Assembly (NCBI GenBank): GCA_020438525.1
Contig: JAGQUL010000004.1
Span: 1 to 23,255 of the forward strand
DNA: 23,255 bases
From: Thermoleophilia bacterium
GTDB lineage: Bacteria > Actinomycetota > Thermoleophilia > Gaiellales > SKUG01
Reading direction: 5' to 3'
Of the stretch, positions 15,078 to 22,582 are shown in pieces. A program made the translations under genes and the position numbers. The notes beneath the pieces are model-generated. The model did no database searches, was not told the DNA's origin, and saw only the letters and a program-made list of their open reading frames with translations. Numbering within the stretch: position 1 is the stretch's first letter; every line of letters begins with the position of its first letter.

Positions 15078-15105
15078 TAAACGTTCAGCCTCGATCGCCC
15101 GATAT
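15078..15105 (+). promoter_or_regulatory. Sigma-28 (FliA/SigD) type promoter
   Basis: TAAA (15078-15081), 16 nt, CCCGATAT (15098-15105). The B. subtilis SigD consensus is TAAA-N14-16-GCCGATAT; here 11 of 12 positions match with allowed spacing. It lies in the 241-bp divergent spacer between fapA and the gene at 15134, with a start expected near 15113 and GGGAGGG at 15122-15128 before the ATG. Confidence 0.65.
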
Positions 15106-15133
15106 ACGGGAAAGTGACCCCGGGAGGGACACC

Positions 15134-15400
15134 ATGCGGGACGCATCGTGCCGTAGGGAGGACATCATCGCCGCATTTGAGGATCTGTGTCGCCGACTCG
15201 AGGAGCGCCGTGGCGCCCTCTGGTCCGCCTATGGCGAGGCGACGAAGGATCTTCCTGCGAGCATGTATGCCGACGTGGAAGGCGAGTGCTGGTACGTGCT
15301 CGAGGCCGGGCTTGCCGGCGTCGACGCGGAACGGCGCATGCTGCAGCGAGACTTCGAGCAGCGCATCGCGATGCTCGACGAGGAAGGGGCAGTGGCCTAG
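15134..15400 (+). CDS. Small helical protein, probable late flagellar gene
   Basis: 88 residues. ATG 15134 is preceded by GGGAGGG at 5 nt. The protein is mostly charged helix (EDLCRRLEERRGALWSAYGE, DAERRMLQRDFEQRIAML) with two cysteines; no membrane helix. Size, helical content and sigma-28 type promoter resemble small flagellar chaperones of the FliT/FlgN kind, but no signature allows that assignment. The stop codon is 3 nt before the next ATG, so it is probably co-transcribed with the 181-residue gene. Confidence 0.75.
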   Translation: MRDASCRREDIIAAFEDLCRRLEERRGALWSAYGEATKDLPASMYADVEGECWYVLEAGLAGVDAERRMLQRDFEQRIAMLDEEGAVA

Positions 15401-15403
15401 CAG

Positions 15404-15949
15404 ATGGCTGCCGAGGAGAACAGCGACATCGTTGCACGGATCGGGCCGGCCGACATCGGCTCGTCGTCGACCGGTGCGCTCGCGGCTCATCTCGGCAGGG
15501 CATGCGGACACGTGCTCGTGGACGCCCGCGTCATCCAGCAGGGCTACCGCTACCACCCCGAGCTCGGCGACGAGATTCCCGCGTTCTTCAACAAGCGGCT
15601 CTCGACCGGCTCGACCAACCTCGCGATCACGCTCCAGGCCGGGTTCGATCCGCAGGCCGAGCGCGATGCGCGCGGTCCGTTCACCGGTCACGACGAGTGG
15701 GCGATCGACCCCTTCGCGGAGTGCCGGACCACCGCCGATGCGCGCGCGGTGATCGAGGCCGACGACTACCACGCCTCGCTCTGGCTGGCGCGGCTCACCG
15801 TCGGCGTGCAGATGTTCGACGTCACCGACGTTGCCGACCCGCTCTTCATCGCGAAGCACCCGAACGAGTTCCGGGCCCTCGCCGAGGAGCTGGTCGCCGT
15901 GGGCGTGCTGCAGGGGCACGCCTGCCCCGTCTGCGGCGACGACGACTGA
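15404..15949 (+). CDS. Hypothetical protein with C-terminal CxxC
   Basis: 181 residues, not recognised. It begins 3 nt after the preceding stop, in the same operon. The sequence looks globular and cytoplasmic, acidic, with aromatic motifs (GYRYHPELGDEIPAFFNKRL, EWAIDPFAECRT, DYHASLWLARLTVG) and ends in HACPVCGDDD, one CxxC pair that could bind metal only as a dimer or with other residues. GGAAGGGG upstream is rather distant as a ribosome site (about 15 nt), consistent with translational coupling. The sigma-28 type promoter before the operon suggests expression with late flagellar genes. Confidence 0.75.
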   Translation: MAAEENSDIVARIGPADIGSSSTGALAAHLGRACGHVLVDARVIQQGYRYHPELGDEIPAFFNKRLSTGSTNLAITLQAGFDPQAERDARGPFTGHDEWAIDPFAECRTTADARAVIEADDYHASLWLARLTVGVQMFDVTDVADPLFIAKHPNEFRALAEELVAVGVLQGHACPVCGDDD

Positions 15950-16026
15950 CATCCCGGCGAGACGCGATCACGCGATCGTCGAAGGAAAGATTGGCACGGG
16001 GCCCGACAGGGGAGTAAACAACGATC

Positions 16027-16851
16027 ATGTGCGGCATCGCCGGATTCAGCTTCAGGAGCACGTGCGCGATCGACGCCCATCAGGCGACGCGCGTGCTGCT
16101 GGCCTCGGTCGCCGAGCGCGGCGCCGACGCTGCGGGCTGCGTCTACGAGGATGCCACCGCCGGCCTGGTCGTGAACAAGCAGCCCGGCGGCGCGAGCAGG
16201 TTCCTCGAGGACGTCGAGGTCCCGACCCAGGTGCGGCAGCTGCTGCTGCACGTTCGTGACTTCACCAAGGGTCGCCCGTCGCTCATGGCCAACAACCATC
16301 CGATCCGGCACGGGTCGGTGGTGGGCGTGCACAACGGCAAGATCTCCAACGACGACGCGGTGTTCCTCAAGCTCGGGCGCGCTCGGTTCGAGCCCGGCAT
16401 GACCGTCGACAGCGAGGCGATCTTCGCGGCGCTCGACCACGCCGACGATGATCAGGGCTCCGCGCTCGAGCGACTCACCGGCTCGCTCGCCACGTGCTGG
16501 TTCGACGAGCGTCGACCCGGCAGCGTGTTTCTCGCACGCGGCTATGGTCGTCCGCTCTGGACCGCGACGACCCGCCACGGCGACGGACTGATCTGGGCAT
16601 CGACCCTCGAGGCGCTCGAGATCGCCGAGGACTTCCTCGGCATCCAGCTGCACAAGCGCCCGGTTCGGCCCGGCTCGATCCTCGAGGTCCGTGACGCGTC
16701 GATCGTCTCGCGTTCGCGCTTCACGGCCGACGCCCGGGCCCAGTGGCTGCTCAATCCGGTCGCGTCGCCCGAGGAGAAGCGCATCGCGCTGGCTCGCCTC
16801 GACGAGGTCCGCGACGAGCTGCGCGTCGAGAACGGCGCGCGCATCGCCTGA
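16027..16851 (+). CDS. Class II glutamine amidotransferase, stand-alone domain
   Basis: 274 residues. The Ntn-type glutaminase fold is shown by the MCGIAGFS start (Cys2 is the nucleophile once Met is removed), ANNHPIRHGSVVGVHNGKIS (about 88-107, oxyanion Asn-Gly) and DSEAIFAAL (123-131). Such domains release ammonia from glutamine for a partner synthetase; here no synthetase domain is fused, so the acceptor is unknown. The C-terminal 60 residues are extra helix. GGGGAGT lies about 12 nt before the ATG. It is followed after 20 nt by a glycosyltransferase, so amidation of a cell-surface sugar is a reasonable guess, not shown. Confidence 0.85.
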   Translation: MCGIAGFSFRSTCAIDAHQATRVLLASVAERGADAAGCVYEDATAGLVVNKQPGGASRFLEDVEVPTQVRQLLLHVRDFTKGRPSLMANNHPIRHGSVVGVHNGKISNDDAVFLKLGRARFEPGMTVDSEAIFAALDHADDDQGSALERLTGSLATCWFDERRPGSVFLARGYGRPLWTATTRHGDGLIWASTLEALEIAEDFLGIQLHKRPVRPGSILEVRDASIVSRSRFTADARAQWLLNPVASPEEKRIALARLDEVRDELRVENGARIA

Positions 16852-16855
16852 CGGA

Positions 16856-16861
16856 TAGGCT
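16856..16861 (+). promoter_or_regulatory. Candidate -10 box before the glycosyltransferase
   Basis: TAGGCT, 10 nt before ATG 16872, in the 20-nt spacer after the amidotransferase gene. The same hexamer stands the same 10 nt before murT (19318-19323). It would allow separate, nearly leaderless transcription of the glycosyltransferase; no Shine-Dalgarno is seen. Confidence 0.35.
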
Positions 16862-16871
16862 CTCGCGCGCG

Positions 16872-18224
16872 ATGCGCATCCTGCTCGTCACCTACTACTT
16901 TCCACCTGCCGGCGGCGGCGGCGTGCAGCGCGTGCTCAGCTGGTGTCGCCACCTCGCGCAGCTCGGCTGCGAGGTCACGGTCGTGGCGCCCGACGAGCCA
17001 CACTGGGTCGACCACGACACCACGCTCGTGATTCCGAACGGCACGACGGTGCTGCGCACGCCCGACCCGTCACCCGAAGCCGTGATCCCCATGCGCGCGC
17101 TCGCGGAGGTCCAGGGCGTTCGTCGACTGCTGCGACGGATCGCACTCCAGCCGCGCAGGTTCGCGGTGCCGGACATCCATCGCAGGTGGCGCGGCCCGGC
17201 GCTCGCAGCGATCCGCTCCGAGGCAGCGAGGCGACGACAGGCCGGCGAGCCCGGCTGGGACGTGGTGATCTCCTCCTCGCCACCGGAGACCACGCACGTG
17301 ATCGCCCACGACGCCTCGAAGGAGCTCGGCATCCCGTGGGTGGCCGACTACCGCGACTCGTGGCTCGACCTGCCCCACCTGCGCATGGACAGCGCGCTCG
17401 TGCGTGCCAAGCACCGACGCAACGTGCGCCTCGCAACCCGACTCATGCACGACGCCGCCGCGGCGACCACCGTGAGCGAGCCGCTCGCCCAAGACCTGCG
17501 CACGCGCCACCCCCACCTGGACGTGCACGTGCTCGAGAACGGCATCGAGCCGACAGATGTGTCTCGCGCGCACGCGCGCGCGAGCGGGTTCCGCGACTCC
17601 GGGAAGTTCGTGGTGACGTACACGGGCAACTTCTTCGGCCAGCAGAGCGCGAGTCGGATCATCGAGGCGATCGAGGATGCGACAAGCCGCTTCCCGGCCC
17701 TGCGCGACGACCTGCTCGTGAAGTTCGTCGGCGGGCTCAAGCCGCACGAGCTCGCGCGGGCCACGAGCGGCGCGCTCGGAGCCGTGGTCGAGCACGAGCC
17801 GTTCCTGCGCCACGACGATGTCCTTGCGACGCAGAAGGCGGCAGACCTGCTGCTGTTCTACGTTGCGCCGGGCCGTGGCAGTCGTGGCGTGTACACCGGC
17901 AAGGTCTTCGAGTACGTGATGTCGCGTCGCCCCGTGCTGGCGCAGTCACCCGACGACAACGTCGCCACCGAACTGCTTCGCCGGTCGGGCCAGCTCGCTG
18001 CCGGCGGCGGGGCCCACGTCGACTCGGGTGACGAATTCGACCAGGATGGCGAGCTCACCGCCGACGCGCTCGTTCGGGCCTGGCAGCTCTGGATCGATGC
18101 CGGCGGCCGCGACGGCGGGCAGGTTCCCGACATCGACGTTCCCGCCGACGTGCTGGCCTCGATCGACCGCGCGACCACGGCGCGACGGCTGCACGAGCTG
18201 CTCCAGGTCGTCGTCGCCCGGTAG
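16872..18224 (+). CDS. Glycosyltransferase, GT4-like (GT-B fold)
   Basis: 450 residues. The N-terminal Rossmann domain begins MRILLVTYYFPPAGGGGVQR, the glycine loop of GT4 enzymes. DYRDSW (near 160) and VSEPLAQDL are typical donor-side motifs; the C-terminal domain starts around VLENGIEP, YTGNFFGQQS, VKFVGG and ends with VYTGKVFEYVMSRRPVLAQS, where the conserved Glu binds the nucleotide-sugar. No membrane segment; likely at the inner face of the membrane. Sugar and acceptor cannot be read from sequence. Its location after the amidotransferase and in a motility neighbourhood allows a role in a surface or flagellar glycan. ATG 16872 was chosen at the start of the conserved domain. Confidence 0.88.
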   Translation: MRILLVTYYFPPAGGGGVQRVLSWCRHLAQLGCEVTVVAPDEPHWVDHDTTLVIPNGTTVLRTPDPSPEAVIPMRALAEVQGVRRLLRRIALQPRRFAVPDIHRRWRGPALAAIRSEAARRRQAGEPGWDVVISSSPPETTHVIAHDASKELGIPWVADYRDSWLDLPHLRMDSALVRAKHRRNVRLATRLMHDAAAATTVSEPLAQDLRTRHPHLDVHVLENGIEPTDVSRAHARASGFRDSGKFVVTYTGNFFGQQSASRIIEAIEDATSRFPALRDDLLVKFVGGLKPHELARATSGALGAVVEHEPFLRHDDVLATQKAADLLLFYVAPGRGSRGVYTGKVFEYVMSRRPVLAQSPDDNVATELLRRSGQLAAGGGAHVDSGDEFDQDGELTADALVRAWQLWIDAGGRDGGQVPDIDVPADVLASIDRATTARRLHELLQVVVAR

Positions 18225-18231
18225 AAGAAGA

Positions 18232-18259
18232 CGAGGGCCCCGCCGAAGCGGAGCCCTCG
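18232..18259 (-). terminator. Intrinsic terminator with UUCG tetraloop
   Basis: A 12-position stem (7 bp, one mismatch, 4 bp) closes a tetraloop. On the minus strand it reads CCGC-TTCG-GCGG at its tip and is followed by TCTTCTTCT, so it terminates the gene at 18283-19008. On the plus strand it lies 7 nt after the glycosyltransferase stop and may serve both directions. Confidence 0.85.
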
Positions 18260-18282
18260 AAGTGAATCGCTGGTGACGCGTG

Positions 18283-19008
18283 TCACTCGTCGGTCGAGGT
18301 GGTCGCCATGGCGCCCTCCTCCAGCTCGATCAGCTCGCCGTCGTCGTCGATCCCGAGGCCGCGCTCGGCGAGGCGCTCGCGGATCAGGAACTGGAACGTC
18401 GACCACGCACCGCGGCGCGCGTCGAACATGCGGTACACCTGCCACTCGGTGAGCATGTTCATGTCGGTCTTGCGAGCCGCTGCCCAGTCGCTGAACTTCG
18501 GCAGGCGTCCGATTCGGACCGCGAGGAACACGCCCTGGTCGATGGCGCGCTCGAGGCGCTCCTCGCCGATGGCGACGTCGAAGCCGGCCTCCTTGAGCGC
18601 GTTGTTGAGCGAGCCGAAGGTGTGCCAGTAGAGGCTCTTGCTGGGCATGGTGCCCTTGCGCGCCTCGATGTCCTTGGCGGTCGGGATGCGGCCGAGCTCG
18701 TCGCCGAGTCGGCGAAGCAGCATGAGCAGCTCCTCGCGGCTCGCGAAGCGGCGCGGCACGAGGCCGGCCTTGCGCTTGGCGGCGTTCCACGAGCCGAAGT
18801 GCTCGATCACGGTCTGCGGGTGGACGGTCGTCTCCGGGTCCGCCTCGAACTCGCGCATGGTCGGCGACTTGCCGATCCGCTTCGCGCACTCGGTCAGCTC
18901 GCGCAGGATGTGCTCGTCGCTGTAGCGCTTGCGCATTCCCGCCTGGAACTGCTTGAGCTTTTCGGGGTCGATGCTGTCGATGACCCGGTAGATCGTCTTG
19001 TTTCGCAT
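18283..19008 (-). CDS. Homing-endonuclease-associated repeat protein, putative DNA-binding
   Basis: 241 residues from ATG 19008 (MRNKTIYRVI). It contains three helical units like the HNH/homing-endonuclease-associated repeat: residues about 31-86 (RIGKSPTMREFE ... FGSWNAAKRKAGL), 90-145 (LGRIPTAKDIE ... FGSLNNALKEAGF) and a diverged one at about 151-217 (IGRLPKFSDWAA ... AWSTFQFLI). These repeats are thought to bind DNA beside nuclease domains, but no HNH or LAGLIDADG nuclease is present, so it is probably a stand-alone DNA-binding or regulatory protein. The acidic C-terminus is IDDDGELIELEEG. It is a single-gene unit with its own terminator and an A+T-rich promoter region. Confidence 0.8.
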   Translation of the reverse strand: MRNKTIYRVIDSIDPEKLKQFQAGMRKRYSDEHILRELTECAKRIGKSPTMREFEADPETTVHPQTVIEHFGSWNAAKRKAGLVPRRFASREELLMLLRRLGDELGRIPTAKDIEARKGTMPSKSLYWHTFGSLNNALKEAGFDVAIGEERLERAIDQGVFLAVRIGRLPKFSDWAAARKTDMNMLTEWQVYRMFDARRGAWSTFQFLIRERLAERGLGIDDDGELIELEEGAMATTSTDE

Positions 19009-19333
19009 GTGCGTCCTGGCCTCCGAGCCGGCGGGCGGTTGACGATCGCAGGGGCGCGATCGCTCCGACACCGTCGCTTGGGGTCGTCTCGTGTGTGCTG
19101 CAGGAGGGACGATTCGACGTCGTGCAGCGTGACGACCTGTCGAGGTGGAATGTGCCACCCCGCGACAAGCGTCAAACCTCGGCTTGCAACCGCGACCTCG
19201 GGCAACGTCCCTGACCCGATACAGCCAAACTAACATGGAAAACCGTTTGCAAGCAAGACTACATTTCTCAATCGAACGCCAAGCAGGCACATCACCGGAT
19301 TCCTGACGCAATGACGGTAGGCTTTCGGGTGCA
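19009..19333. promoter_or_regulatory. Divergent intergenic region with A+T-rich promoter zone
   Basis: 325 bp without a supportable gene. The part from about 19215 to 19300 is much richer in A+T than the rest of the window. On the minus strand TTGCTT (19251-19256) and TAGTTT (19227-19232) with an 18-bp spacer form a plausible housekeeping promoter for the homing-repeat gene, giving a leader of about 210 nt. On the plus strand TAGGCT (19318-19323) stands 10 nt before the murT ATG. GCGATCGC (19059-19066) and other palindromes lie in the leader. Confidence 0.5.
19138..19167. other. Stem-loop in the leader of the homing-repeat gene
   Basis: TGTCG-a-GGTGG (19138-19148), loop AATGTG, CCACC-ccg-CGACA (19155-19167): ten base pairs with a small asymmetric bulge. 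Could be an operator or a leader RNA structure; no known riboswitch is recognised. Confidence 0.35.
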
Positions 19334-20830
19334 ATGCCGTCCTCTGCTCCCATCAACGCTCCGCGCCGACGGATCGGCCTCCCCCTCGTGATTGCCGGAC
19401 CGATCGCGAAGCTCGCGCGTCGCGTGTCGCGGATGATCGGGCGCGAAGGTGCCGCGCTGCCCGGTCGCGTGCTGCTTGCGCTGTCGCCGCAGGCGCTCGA
19501 GGTGCTGGCACGCCGCGGGCGTCGACGCGGACGCAGGATCGTGCTGGTGAGCGCGACGAACGGCAAGACGACGACCACTGCGATGCTCGCGGAGATGCTC
19601 GCTGCTGCTGGTCACGACGTGGTGCACAACGTGACCGGTGCGAACCTGCGCTCCGGGCTCGCGACCACGCTGCTGCAGGCCGGGCGACGTGGCGACGTGT
19701 GCGTGCTCGAGACGGACGAGGCGACGCTTCCGCGCGTTGCACCCGACCTGCGTCCGGACGTGATCGTGCTGGGCAACCTGTTCCGCGACCAGCTCGATCG
19801 CTTCGGCGAGCTCGAGGTGCTCGCCGATCGCTGGCGTGACACGCTCGATGCGCTCGATCCGGACGATCACACCATGGTCGTGTACAACGCCGACGATCCG
19901 CTGATCGCCGCGACGGTCGAGGACCTCGCGGTGGAGCGGCGGTTCATGTCGACTGCATTCGGCATCGATTCACCGGACGCAGGCCAGGAGGGGCTCCCGC
20001 ACGCGGCCGACTCGCGATTCTGCAGGCGCTGCGGCCATGCGCTCGACTACGCGGTGTCGTACGTCGGACACCTGGGTTCATGGTCGTGCCCGTCGTGTGG
20101 CGCGCGCCCTGCGCGGGCCACCACGAGTGCGCTCGACATCGAGCTGGACGGGCTCGCGGCGACCACGATGGCGGTGCGCTTCGACGACGGGTCCGACGGC
20201 GAGATCCTGGTTCGACTGCCGATCCCGGGGCTGTACAACGTCTACAACGCGATCGCGGCGATGGCGGCGGCCCGCGTGCTCGGCGTCGAGGCGGAGACGA
20301 TGCGCGAGTCGATCGCAGCGGCGGCGCCGGCATTCGGTCGGTTCGAGCGGATCCCCGTGCCGGGACCGCACGGCGAGCATGGCACGATCACATTGCTGCT
20401 CGTGAAGAACCCGACGGGCCTGAACGAGGTCGTGCGCACGCTCGTGGCGAGCGGCGTGGACCTCACGGCGACGCTGTTCGCGCTCAACGACGGCATTGCG
20501 GACGGGCGTGACACGAGCTGGGTGTGGGATGCGGACGTCGAGCCGCTGCTGGAGCGGGCGGGTGCGATGGTCGTGACCGGCACGCGCGCCGCCGAGTTCG
20601 GGCTGCGGGCGATCTACGGCGGCCTCGATCCGGCGGGCGTGATCTACGAGCCCGATCTCGAGCAGGCGATGTACCGCGTACTTGAGCGCGCCCGCGAGTT
20701 CACCGAGCACGGCCATGCGTACGCGCTCGTCACGTACACGGCGATGCTCGAGATGCGCGCGGCGATCGCGGCGCAGGGCTGGACGCGCTCGTACTGGGCG
20801 AACGAGCCGAGGAAGCGGAGCAGGCGATGA
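19334..20830 (+). CDS. murT: Lipid II isoglutaminyl synthase, MurT subunit
   Basis: 498 residues. Mur-ligase-like ATPase that with GatD amidates the alpha-carboxyl of D-Glu in the lipid II stem peptide, in the cytoplasm. The ATP loop VSATNGKTTTTAM is at about 72-84. Mur-ligase motifs ETDEATLP, LGNLFRDQLDR and YNADDP follow. The four-Cys zinc ribbon typical of MurT is inserted in the middle domain (C230, C233, C252, C255). The DUF1727 C-terminal domain includes KNPTGLNEV and DWxVWD-like SWVWDADVE. The ATG follows a TAGGCT box at 10 nt and lacks a clear ribosome site. It overlaps gatD by 4 nt (ATGA). Confidence 0.95.
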   Translation: MPSSAPINAPRRRIGLPLVIAGPIAKLARRVSRMIGREGAALPGRVLLALSPQALEVLARRGRRRGRRIVLVSATNGKTTTTAMLAEMLAAAGHDVVHNVTGANLRSGLATTLLQAGRRGDVCVLETDEATLPRVAPDLRPDVIVLGNLFRDQLDRFGELEVLADRWRDTLDALDPDDHTMVVYNADDPLIAATVEDLAVERRFMSTAFGIDSPDAGQEGLPHAADSRFCRRCGHALDYAVSYVGHLGSWSCPSCGARPARATTSALDIELDGLAATTMAVRFDDGSDGEILVRLPIPGLYNVYNAIAAMAAARVLGVEAETMRESIAAAAPAFGRFERIPVPGPHGEHGTITLLLVKNPTGLNEVVRTLVASGVDLTATLFALNDGIADGRDTSWVWDADVEPLLERAGAMVVTGTRAAEFGLRAIYGGLDPAGVIYEPDLEQAMYRVLERAREFTEHGHAYALVTYTAMLEMRAAIAAQGWTRSYWANEPRKRSRR

Positions 20831-21660
20831 GCGACGAGATCGAGTACGCGTCGTCGTCGCCCGTGTCGGTCGGATCGCGCCCGCGAATCCGGCTGCTCCA
20901 CCTGTACGACCGGTATCTGAACATCTACGCGGACCGCGGCAACATCCAGCTGCTGCGGATGCGGGCGGCCTGGCGCGGGATCGACGTGGACGTCCGTGGC
21001 CTCGAGCCCGGCGAGCGGTTCGAGCCGGGCGAGTTCGACCTGCTCTACGTGGGCGGCGGCCAGGACCGGGACCAGCAGATGATCGCCGAGCACATGAGCG
21101 GCGACAACGGCGCCGCGATCCGCGCGGCTGTCGAGGAAGGCACCGCGCTGCTCGCGGTCTGCGGCGGCTACCAGCTGCTCGGAAGCGGCTACCTGGACAC
21201 GACGGGCACGCACCAGCCGGGCGTGGGTCTCTTCGACCTCTCGACCGAGGCGGGTGACACTCGGCTGATCGGCAACGTGTCGATCAGGGCGGAGCTGCCG
21301 TCGATCGGCGCACGGGCCGGCGTGTCCACGACGGTAGCCGGTTTCGAGAACCACGCGGGCCGAACGAAGCTCGGGGCGAACGCACGGCCGCTCGGCAAGG
21401 TCGTGCACGGCAACGGCAACGACGGCAGCTCAGGCTTCGAGGGGTGCCGTCTCCACCACGCGGTGGGCACGTACCTGCACGGGCCGCTGCTGCCGCGCAA
21501 TCCCGAGCTCGCCGACTGGCTGCTGGCCGCGGCGTTGGCCCACGCGCACGGGATCGAGGCAGCGACTCTCGTCGATGCGGTCGACACGGTTCCTCGTCCG
21601 GTCGTGGAGCTCGAGAAGCGCGCGCTCGCCGCGTCGGTCGCGCGCGCCAAGGCCGAGTAG
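20827..21660 (+). CDS. gatD: Lipid II isoglutaminyl synthase, glutaminase subunit GatD
   Basis: 277 residues, class I glutamine amidotransferase of the CobB/CobQ-like type. The nucleophile is C112 in LLAVCGGYQLLG and the catalytic His is H218 in VGTYLHGPLL; LYVGGGQDRDQQ (73-84) is the family's N-terminal motif. It supplies ammonia to MurT. The start ATG overlaps the murT stop (ATGA), guaranteeing coupled synthesis. Length is near the usual 240-260, with a short N-terminal extension. It converges with the NUDIX gene, stops 5 bp apart. Confidence 0.95.
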   Translation: MSDEIEYASSSPVSVGSRPRIRLLHLYDRYLNIYADRGNIQLLRMRAAWRGIDVDVRGLEPGERFEPGEFDLLYVGGGQDRDQQMIAEHMSGDNGAAIRAAVEEGTALLAVCGGYQLLGSGYLDTTGTHQPGVGLFDLSTEAGDTRLIGNVSIRAELPSIGARAGVSTTVAGFENHAGRTKLGANARPLGKVVHGNGNDGSSGFEGCRLHHAVGTYLHGPLLPRNPELADWLLAAALAHAHGIEAATLVDAVDTVPRPVVELEKRALAASVARAKAE

Positions 21661-21665
21661 CCTGG

Positions 21666-22136
21666 TCAGGGGGCCCAGAGGCTGCCGAAGTACTGGAAGT
21701 CGCCGCCGGGCTGGTAGCCCTTGAGATATCCGCCGATCGGCGGGTGCAGCGGCAGCTTGAGGATCTCGTCGCGTGCGACCCAGCGGATCTCCTGGACCGC
21801 GCGGTCCTGCACGTCGGGCCGGCGGCCGATCGGGATCTTCGTCTCGTCGGGGACGTCGACGCGGAACACGACGTGGATCACGTGTCGTCCGCTCGCGTGG
21901 CTCTCCGGGGCGATCGACTCGACGAGCGCGCACGGCTCGGCGACGGAGACCTGGCGACAGTCGAGCTCCTCCGCGAGCTCGCGTGCGAGCGCGACGGTGA
22001 GCGACTCGCCGGGATCCACGCCACCGCCAGGGAGCATCCAGCGCGGGTGCCCGGGCTTGCCCTGGCGAACCAGCAGGAGGCGCTGCTCGTGCCAGATCAT
22101 GCCGCTGACTCGGACGCGTGGCCTGCGATGTCCCAT
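21666..22136 (-). CDS. NUDIX hydrolase
   Basis: 156 residues. The NUDIX box is nearly complete at 38-60 (G-x5-E-x7-R-E-x-x-E-E: GGVDPGES ... ARELAEELDC), except that the last Gly is Asp. WMLPGGGV before it is typical. The family hydrolyses nucleoside diphosphates linked to another moiety; the substrate is not predictable, but the neighbour dUTPase suggests nucleotide pool cleaning. The C-terminus PPIGGYLKGYQPGGDFQYFG is unusual and aromatic. The ATG overlaps the dut stop by one base (TGATG), so it is coupled. Confidence 0.9.
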   Translation of the reverse strand: MGHRRPRVRVSGMIWHEQRLLLVRQGKPGHPRWMLPGGGVDPGESLTVALARELAEELDCRQVSVAEPCALVESIAPESHASGRHVIHVVFRVDVPDETKIPIGRRPDVQDRAVQEIRWVARDEILKLPLHPPIGGYLKGYQPGGDFQYFGSLWAP

Positions 22137-22582
22137 CAGCCGAACCCGCCGGTCGATCCGAACCCTGCGGCGTCGCGGCGCGCGGGGGACAGGTCGTCGA
22201 CCTCCTCCACCGCCCCGAGCAGCACCGGTACGAGCACGAGCTGCGCGATCCGATCGCCCGGCTCGATCGTGAACGGCTCGTGCGGGTCGGTGTTGTGGAG
22301 CACCACCCGAACCTCGCCGCGGTACCCGGAGTCGACGACTCCCGGGCCGTTCACCACGCCGATCCCGTGCCGCGCCGCCAGCCCCGAGCGAGGACAGACC
22401 AGCCCGGCCCATCCTTCGGGAACCTCCACGGCGATGCCGGTGCCGACCGTGGCCCTGCCACCGCCGGGCGCCAGCTCGGCCCGCTCGACCGCGACCAGGT
22501 CGAGCCCCGCGTCGTCGTGATGCGATCGCGCAGGAAGCACGGCGTCGTCGCGAAGGCGACGCACCCGGAGCGACGCGCTCAC
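22136..22582 (-). CDS. dut: dUTP diphosphatase (dUTPase)
   Basis: 148 residues, trimeric dUTPase family. All five motifs are visible: DDAGLDL (23-29), PRSGLA (64-69), GVVDSGYRGEV (81-91, with the substrate-binding Tyr and catalytic Asp), GDRIAQLVL (109-117) and the C-terminal GFGSTGGFG (140-148). It converts dUTP to dUMP and diphosphate, limiting uracil in DNA and feeding dTMP synthesis. The start is GTG 22582, overlapping the hflX stop (GTGA). One operon with hflX and the NUDIX gene. Confidence 0.95.
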   Translation of the reverse strand: MSASLRVRRLRDDAVLPARSHHDDAGLDLVAVERAELAPGGGRATVGTGIAVEVPEGWAGLVCPRSGLAARHGIGVVNGPGVVDSGYRGEVRVVLHNTDPHEPFTIEPGDRIAQLVLVPVLLGAVEEVDDLSPARRDAAGFGSTGGFG

